A stretch of 64,000 nt of DNA from Tritrichomonas musculus (GCA_039105265.1 JAPFFF010000078.1:124001-188000), one strand, 5' to 3'. Positions 49,889-58,769 are shown, counted from the stretch's first letter. The notes: a model not told the origin generated them from the sequence alone. Made by a program: numbers and translations.

Positions 49889-50422
49889 TTATACAACAAC
49901 ATATTTCAAACAAATATGATAAACATTAACTAAATCATTAAATTCTTTGTTATAAACTTGTTTGAAATCTGTTACCATTTCACCATCTTCATTAATTATT
50001 TTTATTGCTTCAATTTTTCGAATAGGTGATGCTTTAGATGCACAACATTTAATATCTTCATCAATATAAATTTCTACAGATGAACAATTTTTACCTAATA
50101 TTGTTTTGATTATTTCTTGTAAACTTGCAATTGGTATAATAATACAATTTTTAGATATTAAATTCGAAATTAAAGCTTTATCTTGATCTAATAATATTTT
50201 TGCATATGTTTCCAAAATTAGATATTTAACATCTTTTTCAATTTCATTATTTTTGATATCAGGTAATTCAATTTCACGAGTTATAACAATATCTTCTTTC
50301 CCATCATCTCTTTTATTAATTATTATATTATTTGTTAAGTTGTTTGTACTTTGACTAGCTGCTGAAGGCTCTAACGAAATATTAGCATTTACTCCTGCAT
50401 TCGCTGCTCTTTTCTTAATCAT
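49889..50422 (-). CDS. Unknown protein, minus strand
   Basis: 177 aa, ATG 50422 (MIKKRAANAG). The N-terminal 45 residues are polar and probably disordered, then mixed alpha/beta (EKDVKYLILETYAKILLDQDKALISNLI ... SSVEIYIDEDIKCC). No motif is recognised. It heads a long minus-strand block running to 54.7 kb and is convergent with the fibre gene. Confidence 0.6.
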   Translation of the reverse strand: MIKKRAANAGVNANISLEPSAASQSTNNLTNNIIINKRDDGKEDIVITREIELPDIKNNEIEKDVKYLILETYAKILLDQDKALISNLISKNCIIIPIASLQEIIKTILGKNCSSVEIYIDEDIKCCASKASPIRKIEAIKIINEDGEMVTDFKQVYNKEFNDLVNVYHICLKYVVV

Positions 50423-50442
50423 TTTTGAGTTTCTGAAAAAAT

Positions 50443-50709
50443 TTATGAAATTTGAAAATACTTTTTGATGACTAATGTGCGATCTAATGTTTGTTTCATC
50501 CTAAATATAATATCTTCAAGTTCATTAAAATCTGTTTCTATTTCTTTTTCTATAACACTTATATTCTTTGAAATATTCATACATTCACAAGATTCAGTAA
50601 AACTATCTGTATTCATAAATGTATCAAATAATTCACTTTTGATTTCACTAAATAAATGTCTTAATTCTTGTCTATCGTCCTTTAAAGCTTTTGGTAATGA
50701 TAAAGTCAT
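50443..50709 (-). CDS. Small helical protein
   Basis: 88 aa from ATG 50709, helical with heptads (ISVIEKEIETDFNELEDIIFRMKQ) and two cysteines in SCECMN. No family is recognised. It starts 24 bases from a divergent 36-codon ORF. Confidence 0.55.
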   Translation of the reverse strand: MTLSLPKALKDDRQELRHLFSEIKSELFDTFMNTDSFTESCECMNISKNISVIEKEIETDFNELEDIIFRMKQTLDRTLVIKKYFQIS

Positions 50710-50733
50710 TTTTTTTAAAAATAAATAAAAAGA

Positions 50734-50844
50734 ATGGCATTTGGAAGTTTTAATAAAAAAATTAGTGCTAAACCAGCAGTCTTATTAAATCCAAGAAAAG
50801 ATCCAAATATTTTCAATAAGCCAATATTTCAACCTTTATCTTGA
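50734..50844 (+). CDS. 36-aa basic small protein candidate
   Basis: MAFGSFNKKISAKPAVLL ... ending FQPLS. It opens like the pVI-like protein (MAFGTW) and has a basic, Pro-containing body, recalling tiny virion peptides. It is the only plus-strand frame in a minus-strand block and overlaps the next gene's end by 16 bases. May be chance. Confidence 0.35.
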   Translation: MAFGSFNKKISAKPAVLLNPRKDPNIFNKPIFQPLS

Positions 50845-51065
50845 TTTCTAAAATCATGAAATCGAATTGGTCCAATTGGATGAAGTGTTTTTTTGGGATA
50901 AATTTTTTGTATTTCTTTTCGAAGATTTCTATTTTCATTCTTTGGAAAATACATCAATGCCAATGAACCTTTTTCATCAAGAACAAACGGTTTTCTAGAA
51001 CCATCATCGTCAATAACCCAAATTATTTTCCACTTTGACTTGTGTACATATCGTTGACCTTTCAT
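50829..51065 (-). CDS. Small unknown protein
   Basis: 78 aa, ATG 51065 directly beside the stop of the upstream frame. Beta-rich first half (KWKIIWVIDDDGSRKPFVLD), then a basic, Pro/His-containing end. No domain is recognised. Probably a small virion or regulatory protein. Confidence 0.55.
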   Translation of the reverse strand: MKGQRYVHKSKWKIIWVIDDDGSRKPFVLDEKGSLALMYFPKNENRNLRKEIQKIYPKKTLHPIGPIRFHDFRNQDKG

Positions 51066-51611
51066 TTATTTTTTTGGTCGACCAGATTGCCCTTTAACCG
51101 TTTTATCTAAATCTTTTAATTGTTTGATAGTTGCACCTTCAGGAATTGGAATTCCTTTCCTTTCTAATTTCTTGACCATCTCATTATATATCTCATCTTT
51201 GGACCTCCATTTTCCTTTTTGTTTTTGTTTTTGCTTTGGTTGATTTGAATTGGTTATTTTCAGATCATCTTCAATTGGAACATAATTATAATCAATTTCG
51301 ACTATTGGTTCTTGTTTTGGTAATTCAGATGGTGGATTATCAAAATAATTATCATAAAATTCAGATGGTGGATTATCGAAATAATTATCATAAAATTCAG
51401 GATTATCATCATATTGAGTTCTTAACGGTGACTCTTTTTGAACCGTTTTTGTTGGTTTTATTGAATCTTGAATAATATTTTGTTTGAATTTCTCACTATT
51501 TGGAAGAGTTGTAATAACTTGTTTTTGTTTTTGTTTTGGTTCTGGTTTTTGTATTGGAAGATTTACATGAACTACGTTAGGTAAATTTATGGAACTAGAG
51601 TTTTTTTTTGC
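51066..51611 (-). CDS. Basic Gln/Lys/Pro-rich protein, start unclear
   Basis: About 181 open codons without an ATG near the upstream end; the only in-frame ATG would leave 37 residues (MVKKLERKGIPIPEG ... GQSGRPKK). The sequence looks truly coding: QKQKQK clusters, a duplicated FYDNYFDNPPSE unit and a basic end. It overlaps the next frame, and expression of its first part is not explained; it may be a fragment of a broken gene. By position and charge it belongs with the core-type proteins. Confidence 0.5.
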   Translation of the reverse strand, partial: AKKNSSSINLPNVVHVNLPIQKPEPKQKQKQVITTLPNSEKFKQNIIQDSIKPTKTVQKESPLRTQYDDNPEFYDNYFDNPPSEFYDNYFDNPPSELPKQEPIVEIDYNYVPIEDDLKITNSNQPKQKQKQKGKWRSKDEIYNEMVKKLERKGIPIPEGATIKQLKDLDKTVKGQSGRPKK

Positions 51612-51952
51612 TCATTTAATCTTTTCACCATTGTTTGAGCATATTGTGATCGATTAGATAATGAAGGTCTTTGAGTTTGAGTACCGACTGCATCATTTGT
51701 TTCTGTTATTGGTGGATTGGGTTCGCTAACGCTCACTGGCGGTGGATTGGGTTCGCTAACACTCACTGGTGGTGGAGGTGGAGTTTCGGTTATTGGTTTT
51801 TGTTTTCTTTCTCTCTTTTTATATTGAAGATTATTTGATTCTATTAATTCAATAATTTCTTTTCTTTTTGTTGATGCATCAAATTCTATCCCATTTCTTC
51901 TTAACAATCTTCGAAGACTATCGATTTTAATTCCTTTATATTTTTCTCTCAA
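51587..51952 (-). CDS. SAP-like DNA-binding protein fragment
   Basis: Begins around LREKYKGIKIDSLRRLLRRN; that stretch to ELIESN has the SAP-domain pattern (helix, basic turn, Gly, Lys-rich helix) known to bind DNA. A Pro-rich linker with two PPPVSVSEPN-type units follows. There is no ATG at its upstream end (the limit given is a TTG), and protein-like sequence continues upstream in the same frame, so the true start is unknown. It may be part of a broken or overlapping gene. Confidence 0.5.
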   Translation of the reverse strand: MREKYKGIKIDSLRRLLRRNGIEFDASTKRKEIIELIESNNLQYKKRERKQKPITETPPPPPVSVSEPNPPPVSVSEPNPPITETNDAVGTQTQRPSLSNRSQYAQTMVKRLNEQKKTLVP

Positions 51953-52980
51953 TTCTTGATTTCTTTGTTTTGCTTCAGATAGCGGTTTTGGTCTTTCGCC
52001 TTTTTCGGTTTTGTTTGTTTCTTCTCTTTCGCATCAACAAAATCTTTTGCTCTCGGAACATTTGCTCTTGTCTTCGCCTTTTTTGATTTTTTCCCAAATT
52101 TACCTTTTGCTATATCTTTCATTGTTTGGGCTAAATCCATTCTTGTTGCATCTGCTGGAATTGGATTGAGCTCAACATCTTCTAAGTCTATTGAATTGAT
52201 TGCATTTAATAAAGTTCCATAAGATAAATATTGATATCGACCTTTTTGAATACAATCTGCTTCATGTAACCAGATATTTAATTTTTCGTCATCTGTATTG
52301 TTATCTACTTTATATCCTAATTTTTGTAATTTTTCTATTCTTTTAGCTTTTGGTATTTCACCATATTTTGCTATCATTTTATATATTTTATCTAATCTTT
52401 TCTTCTCTTTCGCATCAACATAATCTTTTGCTCTAGGAACATTTGCTCTTGTTCTTTTTTGTTTTGGCTCATTTTCTTTCGCCTTTTTTGGCTTTGGCTC
52501 ATTTTCTTTCGCCTTTTTTGGCTTTGGCTCATTTTCTTTCGCCTTTTTTGGCTTTGGCTCATTTTCTTTCGCCTTTTTTGGCTTTGGCTCATTTTCTTTC
52601 GACTGTAACTGTGGTGGAATTCCTCCTTTGAGTACCCATTCCATCTTCTCTTGTTTTTTCTCTCCTGCTTTCTTTTTTCGTTTCCAAGCTAATGCTGCAT
52701 TCAGGTCATCAGAATGAGCTTTTTTGACTTCTTGAGCTACAATTTTTGTTCCTTTTTTCCTTTTTGCCCATTCTCTTGGAGTAAAAACATATTCACGAAC
52801 TCCTTTGATTACATGAACCAAATTATCAACTGTTTTGATTCTATAATATCTATCATCAGTAAAAGAATAACTATCTCCTTTTCCAACATCTGTTCTCATT
52901 TTGGCATTTGATATTTGTTTCATTAATTTTTTCGCTTCTGATGTTGTATTTGATCGTGTTGTATTCACTTTTTTTGACAT
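51949..52980 (-). CDS. Lys-rich core-type protein with decapeptide repeats
   Basis: 343 aa, ATG 52980. Very basic. The middle holds four exact and some variant copies of KENEPKPKKA, and TRANVPRAKDYVDAKEKK occurs twice (about 182-199 and, with one change, about 307-324). Between lies a SAP-like stretch (KRIEKLQKLGYKVDNNTDDE). High charge, repeats and presence next to other basic proteins resemble adenovirus core proteins (pV/pVII) that condense viral DNA; this is inference by analogy. The C-terminal end overlaps the next frame. Confidence 0.6.
   Translation of the reverse strand: MSKKVNTTRSNTTSEAKKLMKQISNAKMRTDVGKGDSYSFTDDRYYRIKTVDNLVHVIKGVREYVFTPREWAKRKKGTKIVAQEVKKAHSDDLNAALAWKRKKKAGEKKQEKMEWVLKGGIPPQLQSKENEPKPKKAKENEPKPKKAKENEPKPKKAKENEPKPKKAKENEPKQKRTRANVPRAKDYVDAKEKKRLDKIYKMIAKYGEIPKAKRIEKLQKLGYKVDNNTDDEKLNIWLHEADCIQKGRYQYLSYGTLLNAINSIDLEDVELNPIPADATRMDLAQTMKDIAKGKFGKKSKKAKTRANVPRAKDFVDAKEKKQTKPKKAKDQNRYLKQNKEIKN
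52471..52601 (-). repeat. Exact 30-bp tandem repeats in the core-type gene
   Basis: Four identical 30-bp units (52471-52590) and a partial fifth, each containing TTTCTTTCGCCTTTTTTGG on the plus strand. They encode ten residues each. Identity without silent changes suggests very recent expansion. Confidence 0.95.
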
Positions 52981-53020
52981 TTTTACTTACAAAAATAATA
53001 TCGAATTTCAATTTTTAAAT

Positions 53021-53599
53021 TTAATTCTTTGTTCTTCTTTTATATCCTTTTTGTGGTCCTGGTTTCTTTCTAGGTGTTCCATCTTTTTTCAATTCTCCTT
53101 TCTTTTGTCCTTTATCTGATCTTGTTTTTCTTGGTAATCGAGGTCCATAATGTCTTTCTCGTGGTTTTCTTGTTCCATTCGGTTTTTTCCTTGGTTGTCT
53201 TGGTTTATTTGATGTTTTTCTTTTATTTTTATATCCTGTTTCTGCCCAACGTGCAAGAATTGCTTGTAATGTTTCTTTTGTATCATCAGGTGAAAAATGG
53301 ATTCCTTCTTTTCTCGCAAAATCTTGTAAATCTTTTAAATTAACATGTGACCAATCATAAGCAGGTAGATCTAAATATTTTCTTGGTGTCTTTGGAGCTG
53401 GAGCTGCTGTTGCTTCTACTACATCAGCTGCTGCTTGCATTGCTTCTCCTGCTTGATTTAATACCTTTGCTGTTGATTTTTTGATTTTGATATCAGATAA
53501 TGTCTTCGCTGAGGTTGTTGTTGGTGGTGGTCCTGTTGCGAATTTTATATTCCTTGCACGTCTAGCGTTTTTTCCTGGATTGTTTTTTTTCGATACCAT
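53021..53599 (-). CDS. Arg/Lys-rich core protein with SAP-like domain
   Basis: 192 aa, ATG 53599. N-terminal NPGKNARRARNIKF, a middle SAP-like motif at about 85-120 (NLKDLQDFARKEGIHF ... TKETLQAILARW) and a C-terminal third almost wholly Arg/Lys/Pro/Gly, such as KPRQPRKKPNGTRKPRERH. Strongly suggests DNA binding and condensation inside the virion, as adenovirus protein VII does. No catalytic motif. Function inferred from charge, domain and position. Confidence 0.65.
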   Translation of the reverse strand: MVSKKNNPGKNARRARNIKFATGPPPTTTSAKTLSDIKIKKSTAKVLNQAGEAMQAAADVVEATAAPAPKTPRKYLDLPAYDWSHVNLKDLQDFARKEGIHFSPDDTKETLQAILARWAETGYKNKRKTSNKPRQPRKKPNGTRKPRERHYGPRLPRKTRSDKGQKKGELKKDGTPRKKPGPQKGYKRRTKN

Positions 53600-53647
53600 C
53601 TTTTATTTTTGATTTTTCATTAAATTATCAAAAAATAAAATTATTTT

Positions 53648-53896
53648 TTATCGTTCTTTTCTTCGATCCTTTTTATCTTTTTTGAGCTTGGTTTTGATAT
53701 GGATTGTATTCCGAAATGATCTTGGTGATGGTTTATACAAATCCGTATACCATGCTGGGAGTACAAGTTCTTTTATTGCTTTTGGAGGTCCTGTTGCTTT
53801 TGATGATCCTGATTTGACTGTAAAGATCATTACGGGGTTTGCTGGGGGTCGTGCTTTCTTTTTCGGTGTCGTCCTTCTTTGTTTTTTTACTGGCAT
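53648..53896 (-). CDS. Small Lys/Arg-rich protein
   Basis: 82 aa, ATG 53896. Basic at both ends (MPVKKQRRTTPKKKARPP, and KLKKDKKDRRKER) around a short hydrophobic middle (IKELVLPAWYTDLY). The central LPAWYTDLY-like stretch recalls DLPAYDWS in the next basic protein. Likely another DNA-associated virion protein; no family recognised. Confidence 0.55.
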   Translation of the reverse strand: MPVKKQRRTTPKKKARPPANPVMIFTVKSGSSKATGPPKAIKELVLPAWYTDLYKPSPRSFRNTIHIKTKLKKDKKDRRKER

Positions 53897-53934
53897 TTGA
53901 TTCTTTCATTAAAATTAATTTTTCAAAAAACTAA

Positions 53935-54183
53935 TTACATCAAACCTATTTCCAGTTCTAACTTCTCTAATATAAATTGCTCTAACATATTAATGAAATG
54001 AGTATCAATTTGATTAGCAATTCTTAAATTTAAAACAATTCTTTGATCAAATAGTCCAATTGATTTATTGAATATTTCATTCATCCAATAATTTTTCATT
54101 TCTTGTGAATTTGCAAATCTCCATTCCAATATTAAGAATAACGTATCATTAATTTCTTTGAGTTCATTCTTGATGTAATTCAT
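53935..54183 (-). CDS. Small helical protein
   Basis: 82 aa, ATG 54183. Long helices with Leu/Ile heptads (MNYIKNELKEINDTLFLILEW; INMLEQFILEKLELEIG). It overlaps the end of the upstream gene by 20 bases. No domain recognised. Confidence 0.55.
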   Translation of the reverse strand: MNYIKNELKEINDTLFLILEWRFANSQEMKNYWMNEIFNKSIGLFDQRIVLNLRIANQIDTHFINMLEQFILEKLELEIGLM

Positions 54184-54490
54184 TTTCTATCTCATTAAAA
54201 TCTTCTTCATTTTCATTTTCCTCTTCTCCATTTTCAGGATCTTCAAAAGTTTTATTTAAGTTATCAACACTCTTTGATTTTGTTATTTTTCTATTTCCTC
54301 CTTTCAAATGTGGTCTTGATGGCCTATCTTTTTTCATCCAATCTGACCACCTTACTGAAAATTCATTACCTTCATATAAATAATGAATACGAATATCTCC
54401 TCTTTTGTAATCATCTAATAATATACAATTTTCTTTAGCCATTTCTTCTCTCACTTTTTGAGTATTCCAACGGATCCTAGTCTTTGTCAT
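54164..54490 (-). CDS. Small protein with acidic tail
   Basis: 108 aa from ATG 54490 (MTKTRIRWNTQKVREEM). First 75 residues mixed alpha/beta with aromatic and basic residues (IRIHYLYEGNEFSVRWSDW, then RPSRPHLKGGNRK), followed by a Glu/Asn-rich end. No family recognised. Lacks the CGGTTTTGACA box seen before neighbours to its right, so it probably belongs to the virion class. Confidence 0.55.
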   Translation of the reverse strand: MTKTRIRWNTQKVREEMAKENCILLDDYKRGDIRIHYLYEGNEFSVRWSDWMKKDRPSRPHLKGGNRKITKSKSVDNLNKTFEDPENGEEENENEEDFNEIENELHQE

Positions 54491-54549
54491 ATATTTTTGA
54501 GACAAAATAAAAAATTAAAAAAATTAAAAAAGCTTATTGTTTAATTAAA

Positions 54550-54732
54550 TCATGCAATTGCAAGCAAGAAATAAATAAAAGTGAAAATGATGTTCATCAC
54601 AAAGAGAATAACAAGAGTCCACAAACAGCAATTGGGTGGTGGGTTGGAACAACAGCAATCGCCAGAGTCGTTATCAATTCTTTCACTCTCAGATAATGAT
54701 ATTAATGGTTGAGTGGTTGCTCTTCTTGACAT
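54550..54732 (-). CDS. 60-aa tail-anchored membrane protein
   Basis: Polar N-terminus with an acidic Ser-rich part (SLSESERIDNDSG), a CCCSNPPPNCC cluster that could be acylated, then one hydrophobic helix to the end (LWTLVILFVMNIIFTFIYF). It begins nine bases after a CCAT initiator-like box and its upstream CGGTTTTGACA motif, so it is the leftmost gene of the second expression class. Confidence 0.6.
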   Translation of the reverse strand: MSRRATTQPLISLSESERIDNDSGDCCCSNPPPNCCLWTLVILFVMNIIFTFIYFLLAIA

Positions 54733-54740
54733 TTATAAAA

Positions 54741-54757
54741 ATGGTCTGTCAAAACCG
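54741..54757 (-). promoter_or_regulatory. CGGTTTTGACA box before the tail-anchored protein gene
   Basis: On the minus strand CGGTTTTGACAGACCAT lies directly upstream of the ATG at 54732, inside the gap after the polymerase stop. CCATTTTT fits a Y-CA-YTTT initiator. Confidence 0.65.
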
Positions 54758-54762
54758 CCAAT

Positions 54763-57700
54763 CTAGTATTCAAAATATTTTTCTCTCTTTCCTTCTTTAT
54801 ATGGTGTTGATATTCTTCTTTTGAATTCATTTAAGGTTGATACAGTCATATTTTTATTCATTTGGAAACATGGTTGACCTTTTGTAAGATCAAATGTTTG
54901 TTGATTCCCTTCGTATAAATATTTATATAATTTCATTGGATCATTATCAAATTCATTCTTATAAGCATATTTAATAGATTGTTCAGTTAATCCTTTCCCA
55001 CGAGTCATATAATCAATTTCACCTGTAGAATCTTGTAACTTATCAATATACATCTTTTTCATCAAAAAGTATGATTCAATTGATTCTGGCATTTCTTTGT
55101 GACCATTTATGGTTGGAAAATCTGAATGGAATTGACCTAAATATTTACCTATGAGTTCTCGATTATATTTTTCTTTATAAGCTTTTTGTAATTTTGGTAA
55201 ATCATTTATTTCAATATGCATTGAATCAGTATCCTGATAATAAATATGGCAACCAATATCAAATGCAAGACACATCACTTCATTCATGATTCTTTTTGAC
55301 ATACTTAATACATGAATACCTAATAATGAAAAATTAAAATGTTTATCAATTGGTCTCAATATTCTAACAGCATGCATATTATTTTGTAATTCAATATCTT
55401 CAACAATTTTGTTATAATTTTTGATCCAATAATTATCTAAAGTATCTTGATCATTAATGTATTTAAAATCTTTTTCAATAGGTCTTTCAATAGTTTTACC
55501 ATAACAACTATTCATAATTAATTTATATAAATTTTGTAAAGGATTGTCTTGACTTTTATATTCTAATCTTTTCTCAAATATTTTTTGAATTTCTTTTTGG
55601 ATATGATATTCTCTTTTTCCAGGCCAATAATAACCTCTAATTAATTCGAAATCTATTTTTTGAAATTCAATGAGATCTTCTAAATAAATATTATCGACAA
55701 TCATTTTGAAAGGTTTATCGAATTTATCATCATTAAGGTTACCATCTTTTGTTTTCTTAACGATTAATGGAAATGGATAATGTTTATGAATTCCAGTAAC
55801 TAAAATTTCTACTATATATGCACCTTGTTTTGATAAAAATTCATAATTTAATTCTGTTTTGGATATTACTACTGGTTTTCCTTGAACGGTATATAATCTA
55901 TGAATTGCTGAAGGATATAAACTAACCGCGTCAAAATCTGCTAATTTTTCAGTGATATGCCACTTTTTGTTATAAGCAGTCATACATCTACCACCATAAA
56001 CAGCATATGAACAAAATTTCCTAACAATTCCACCTACTGAATATAAATCATGACCATAATAAACTTTATGATTAAATACATCATTAGCTAAAGAAGAAAT
56101 TGAAATATATTTGAATGGATCGATTTTGAAATCTTGAATGAAACCTTGTCTAAATTTAACAAAACTTTCTCTTAATATTCGAACATCTTGATGACAATAA
56201 AATAATGCATATTTCCACATATCAAATTCATTATTACTTAAACGGCATCCCTTAATTTTGTTAATATTTGAACGAAATAATTGATAATCTTGTTCAGTCC
56301 ATGTTTTATCTTCTTCTTTACCTGCTTCATTAATTTGACCTTTATTTGTTCTTAATCTTTCAAATGTATAATATTTGTATGGGAAAATTTCTTTTTCACA
56401 AGGAATATTAAACATTAATGGTAGATTAGATAGCTTGCAAGAGAAAATTGGATAACTATCTTTAAATGTTATCTTTTTGTTCTCAAATTTCAAAGTCATA
56501 TTAAAACATTGATTTCCTTTAATAATTGATGATAATATTTTTATATTTTGATTATTGTTTTGTAAAATCATTCTAATATCATAAGCCAAATTATGAAAAT
56601 AACAAATTGAATCAGTAGGTAAATATTTCAATAGATTTATATTACATTTTTCACCTAAGAATTCTTTCTTAATTTTCCCATCTAATGAATGTAAACAACA
56701 TAAGAATGGAATATGAATTTTTGAACTTGTATCAGATTCAAAATCACAAAACCAATAAGAAGTTTCTACTTGTTTGATTATTTTTGTTTTTGGTTCAATT
56801 AATTTACAACAATATTCATCTTTATATTCTAATGTAGTATTTGAAATATCTTGATCAATTTCATTATAAAATATTGAATGTAATAAATGTTCTTGTGAAT
56901 AATTAATTGGAATGAAATAATTTTTCTTAAATAATTCTCTAATCAAGTTTGAAGAAGTTATAAATGATCTACCTTTTGTCCAATGATCTGTAATCCAATC
57001 TTTATTATATTTGTCTTCATCTAACTTTTCAATATTTTTGATATAATAATATGTAAATGGAGTCTTTTCTTCGATGAAATAATGTTTTTGATATACATTG
57101 AATTTATGAGTTCGTTCTGGTTCAGCTTTTTGTATACCCATATATGTTTTTCTTTTACCTTTATCCATTGAACGTACAGATTGTTTTTGAGCAACAGAAT
57201 TATCATCAATATAAGTTAAATTAAGATGAATATTAAATTCTTCACATAAATGATTAATACTACTTTGTGATAAATATCTATTTTGAATCCTTAATCTAAT
57301 TTGATTTAATAATGATTCTGAATAATTTCCAGTTTGTTGTAAAGCATAAATGAAACAACAATCATTTAATTCTTCTTTTATTTTCTTTGTCTTTTCATCT
57401 ATTAAACTATCAAATATTTGTAATCGAACCAGGTAATCAATTAATACTTTTGGACAACCAGGTTTTAATAAATATTTAAAGAATCCTCCATCGACTGTAT
57501 TTTTATGTTTTGGATGTTTTAATATACTAAATTTGATTTGAGAAAATAATGAAAATTCAGGTAATCTTTGACCTTCTAAATCATATTCCCAACCTGGATT
57601 CTTTTCAATTTGATAAATGAAATTCTCTTCTGTTAAATTCTTTAATAATTCTTCATAAGTTTTTCCATTTAAAGGTACAGAATGCCATTGACCTCCAACT

Positions 57701-58446
57701 GAATAAGATAATTTATATTTTTCTGTTGCAGCTAATTCACCTATTTCATTTTCAAATTTCTTTCTTAAGAATGGAAATAATTTCTTACGACCATAATCAT
57801 TTAATTGTTCAAAATTAATTCTCCAATCAGTTGGTGAATCATTTAACATTTTTATATAACCATCAACAATTCTATCTTGATCATTTTCATTATTAATTTT
57901 CATGAATTGAATAAATGAATCATCTTTTGAATGAGGTCTAATTGAATTCTGAATATTTAAGAAATAAGGATCAGTTGGTCTTTTTGGTTCATATTCATTT
58001 GATTTTGGCTCAGGAGGTGGAACTAATTTTCTCAAAGGTACATTTTGCTCACTAACGGGCATTAATTTTCTCAAAGGTACATTTGGTGGTGCATTTGCAA
58101 TTATTTCTTTCAATGATGATTTCTCTGGCTCACTGGCATTCGCACTAGGTGGGGGTTCAGTTATCACTTTTTCTGGTGCTGGCTCGACTTTTGGTTCTGG
58201 AGGTTGATTTAAATATTGAGGGAGATTTGAATGAGTTAAACCTTTAACGAACCAAAATATTGAATCCCCATTCAATTTCCCATCATAACCATTTTCTTTC
58301 ACTTTTTGTATAATATACTCATTTAATATTTCTTTACTCCGATCCCCATTCTTTTTAGAGAATTCTTTAAACGTTTCCTTACCATTCGTTAAGAGATTAT
58401 AAATCTCCATTAATCTGTTAGGATTCGCTCTAATAGTTGTTGTCAT
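54763..58446 (-). CDS. POLB: Protein-primed family B DNA polymerase (element 2)
   Basis: 1227 aa. Exonuclease: FCDFESD near 565, FHNLAYDIRM near 612, YCHQDVRIL near 744. Palm: DFDAVSLYPSA near 836, MNSCYGKT near 977, YQDTDSMH near 1070; the gap between the first two palm motifs fits a TPR1-type insertion of protein-primed enzymes. The N-terminal 350 residues include a Pro-rich linker with two VPLRKL units and then DCCFIYALQQTG ... HKFNVYQKHY, a Cys/His-containing region that I cannot place. It lacks the HNH-like insert of the element 1 polymerase. The ATG is preceded by the CGGTTTTGACA box. Replicates element 2 DNA. Confidence 0.95.
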   Translation of the reverse strand: MTTTIRANPNRLMEIYNLLTNGKETFKEFSKKNGDRSKEILNEYIIQKVKENGYDGKLNGDSIFWFVKGLTHSNLPQYLNQPPEPKVEPAPEKVITEPPPSANASEPEKSSLKEIIANAPPNVPLRKLMPVSEQNVPLRKLVPPPEPKSNEYEPKRPTDPYFLNIQNSIRPHSKDDSFIQFMKINNENDQDRIVDGYIKMLNDSPTDWRINFEQLNDYGRKKLFPFLRKKFENEIGELAATEKYKLSYSVGGQWHSVPLNGKTYEELLKNLTEENFIYQIEKNPGWEYDLEGQRLPEFSLFSQIKFSILKHPKHKNTVDGGFFKYLLKPGCPKVLIDYLVRLQIFDSLIDEKTKKIKEELNDCCFIYALQQTGNYSESLLNQIRLRIQNRYLSQSSINHLCEEFNIHLNLTYIDDNSVAQKQSVRSMDKGKRKTYMGIQKAEPERTHKFNVYQKHYFIEEKTPFTYYYIKNIEKLDEDKYNKDWITDHWTKGRSFITSSNLIRELFKKNYFIPINYSQEHLLHSIFYNEIDQDISNTTLEYKDEYCCKLIEPKTKIIKQVETSYWFCDFESDTSSKIHIPFLCCLHSLDGKIKKEFLGEKCNINLLKYLPTDSICYFHNLAYDIRMILQNNNQNIKILSSIIKGNQCFNMTLKFENKKITFKDSYPIFSCKLSNLPLMFNIPCEKEIFPYKYYTFERLRTNKGQINEAGKEEDKTWTEQDYQLFRSNINKIKGCRLSNNEFDMWKYALFYCHQDVRILRESFVKFRQGFIQDFKIDPFKYISISSLANDVFNHKVYYGHDLYSVGGIVRKFCSYAVYGGRCMTAYNKKWHITEKLADFDAVSLYPSAIHRLYTVQGKPVVISKTELNYEFLSKQGAYIVEILVTGIHKHYPFPLIVKKTKDGNLNDDKFDKPFKMIVDNIYLEDLIEFQKIDFELIRGYYWPGKREYHIQKEIQKIFEKRLEYKSQDNPLQNLYKLIMNSCYGKTIERPIEKDFKYINDQDTLDNYWIKNYNKIVEDIELQNNMHAVRILRPIDKHFNFSLLGIHVLSMSKRIMNEVMCLAFDIGCHIYYQDTDSMHIEINDLPKLQKAYKEKYNRELIGKYLGQFHSDFPTINGHKEMPESIESYFLMKKMYIDKLQDSTGEIDYMTRGKGLTEQSIKYAYKNEFDNDPMKLYKYLYEGNQQTFDLTKGQPCFQMNKNMTVSTLNEFKRRISTPYKEGKREKYFEY

Positions 58447-58472
58447 GTTAACTTTCTTTTACAATAAAAATA

Positions 58473-58493
58473 ATGGTCTGTCAAAACCGTTAA
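58473..58493 (-). promoter_or_regulatory. Polymerase promoter box
   Basis: TTAACGGTTTTGACAGACCA on the minus strand, 27 bases before the polymerase ATG. It contains TAACGG, which fits the Myb recognition pattern YAAC(G/T)G, and a CCATTA initiator-like box. Confidence 0.7.
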
Positions 58494-58508
58494 TTAAAAA
58501 GAAAATGT

Positions 58509-58769
58509 TTATTGAGGTCGAGTTAATTGAAGAACGAAAACGTCTTTTATTAATTGTTCGATTTGAACACCACGTTCAGCAACTTTTCGATCAATTCTTT
58601 GGACAGAACTTTCTAAACGTTCCAATCTTGAAGTTAATTCATCAAGTTGAGAATTTATTTTTTGCATGAGAACTTTCGTTATATTCAAATCATTTCGAAC
58701 ATTCGATAGAAAATCTCTTGTTTGATCATCAATCTTTTTCTTCTCTTCGAAAAAGTCAGGTTCACTCAT
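58509..58769 (-). CDS. Small coiled-coil protein
   Basis: 86 aa, ATG 58769. Residues 30-80 are a clean heptad coil (INSQLDELTSRLERLESSV ... VAERGVQIEQLIKDV). No other motif. Preceded by the CGGTTTTGACA box and a TCATTA initiator 9 bases from the ATG. It may oligomerise with other coiled-coil proteins of this module. Confidence 0.65.
   Translation of the reverse strand: MSEPDFFEEKKKIDDQTRDFLSNVRNDLNITKVLMQKINSQLDELTSRLERLESSVQRIDRKVAERGVQIEQLIKDVFVLQLTRPQ

Noticed and set aside
52471-52601. 30-bp repeats as a CRISPR or regulatory array
   Set aside because: No spacers; the repeats are head to tail and in frame with a coding sequence.
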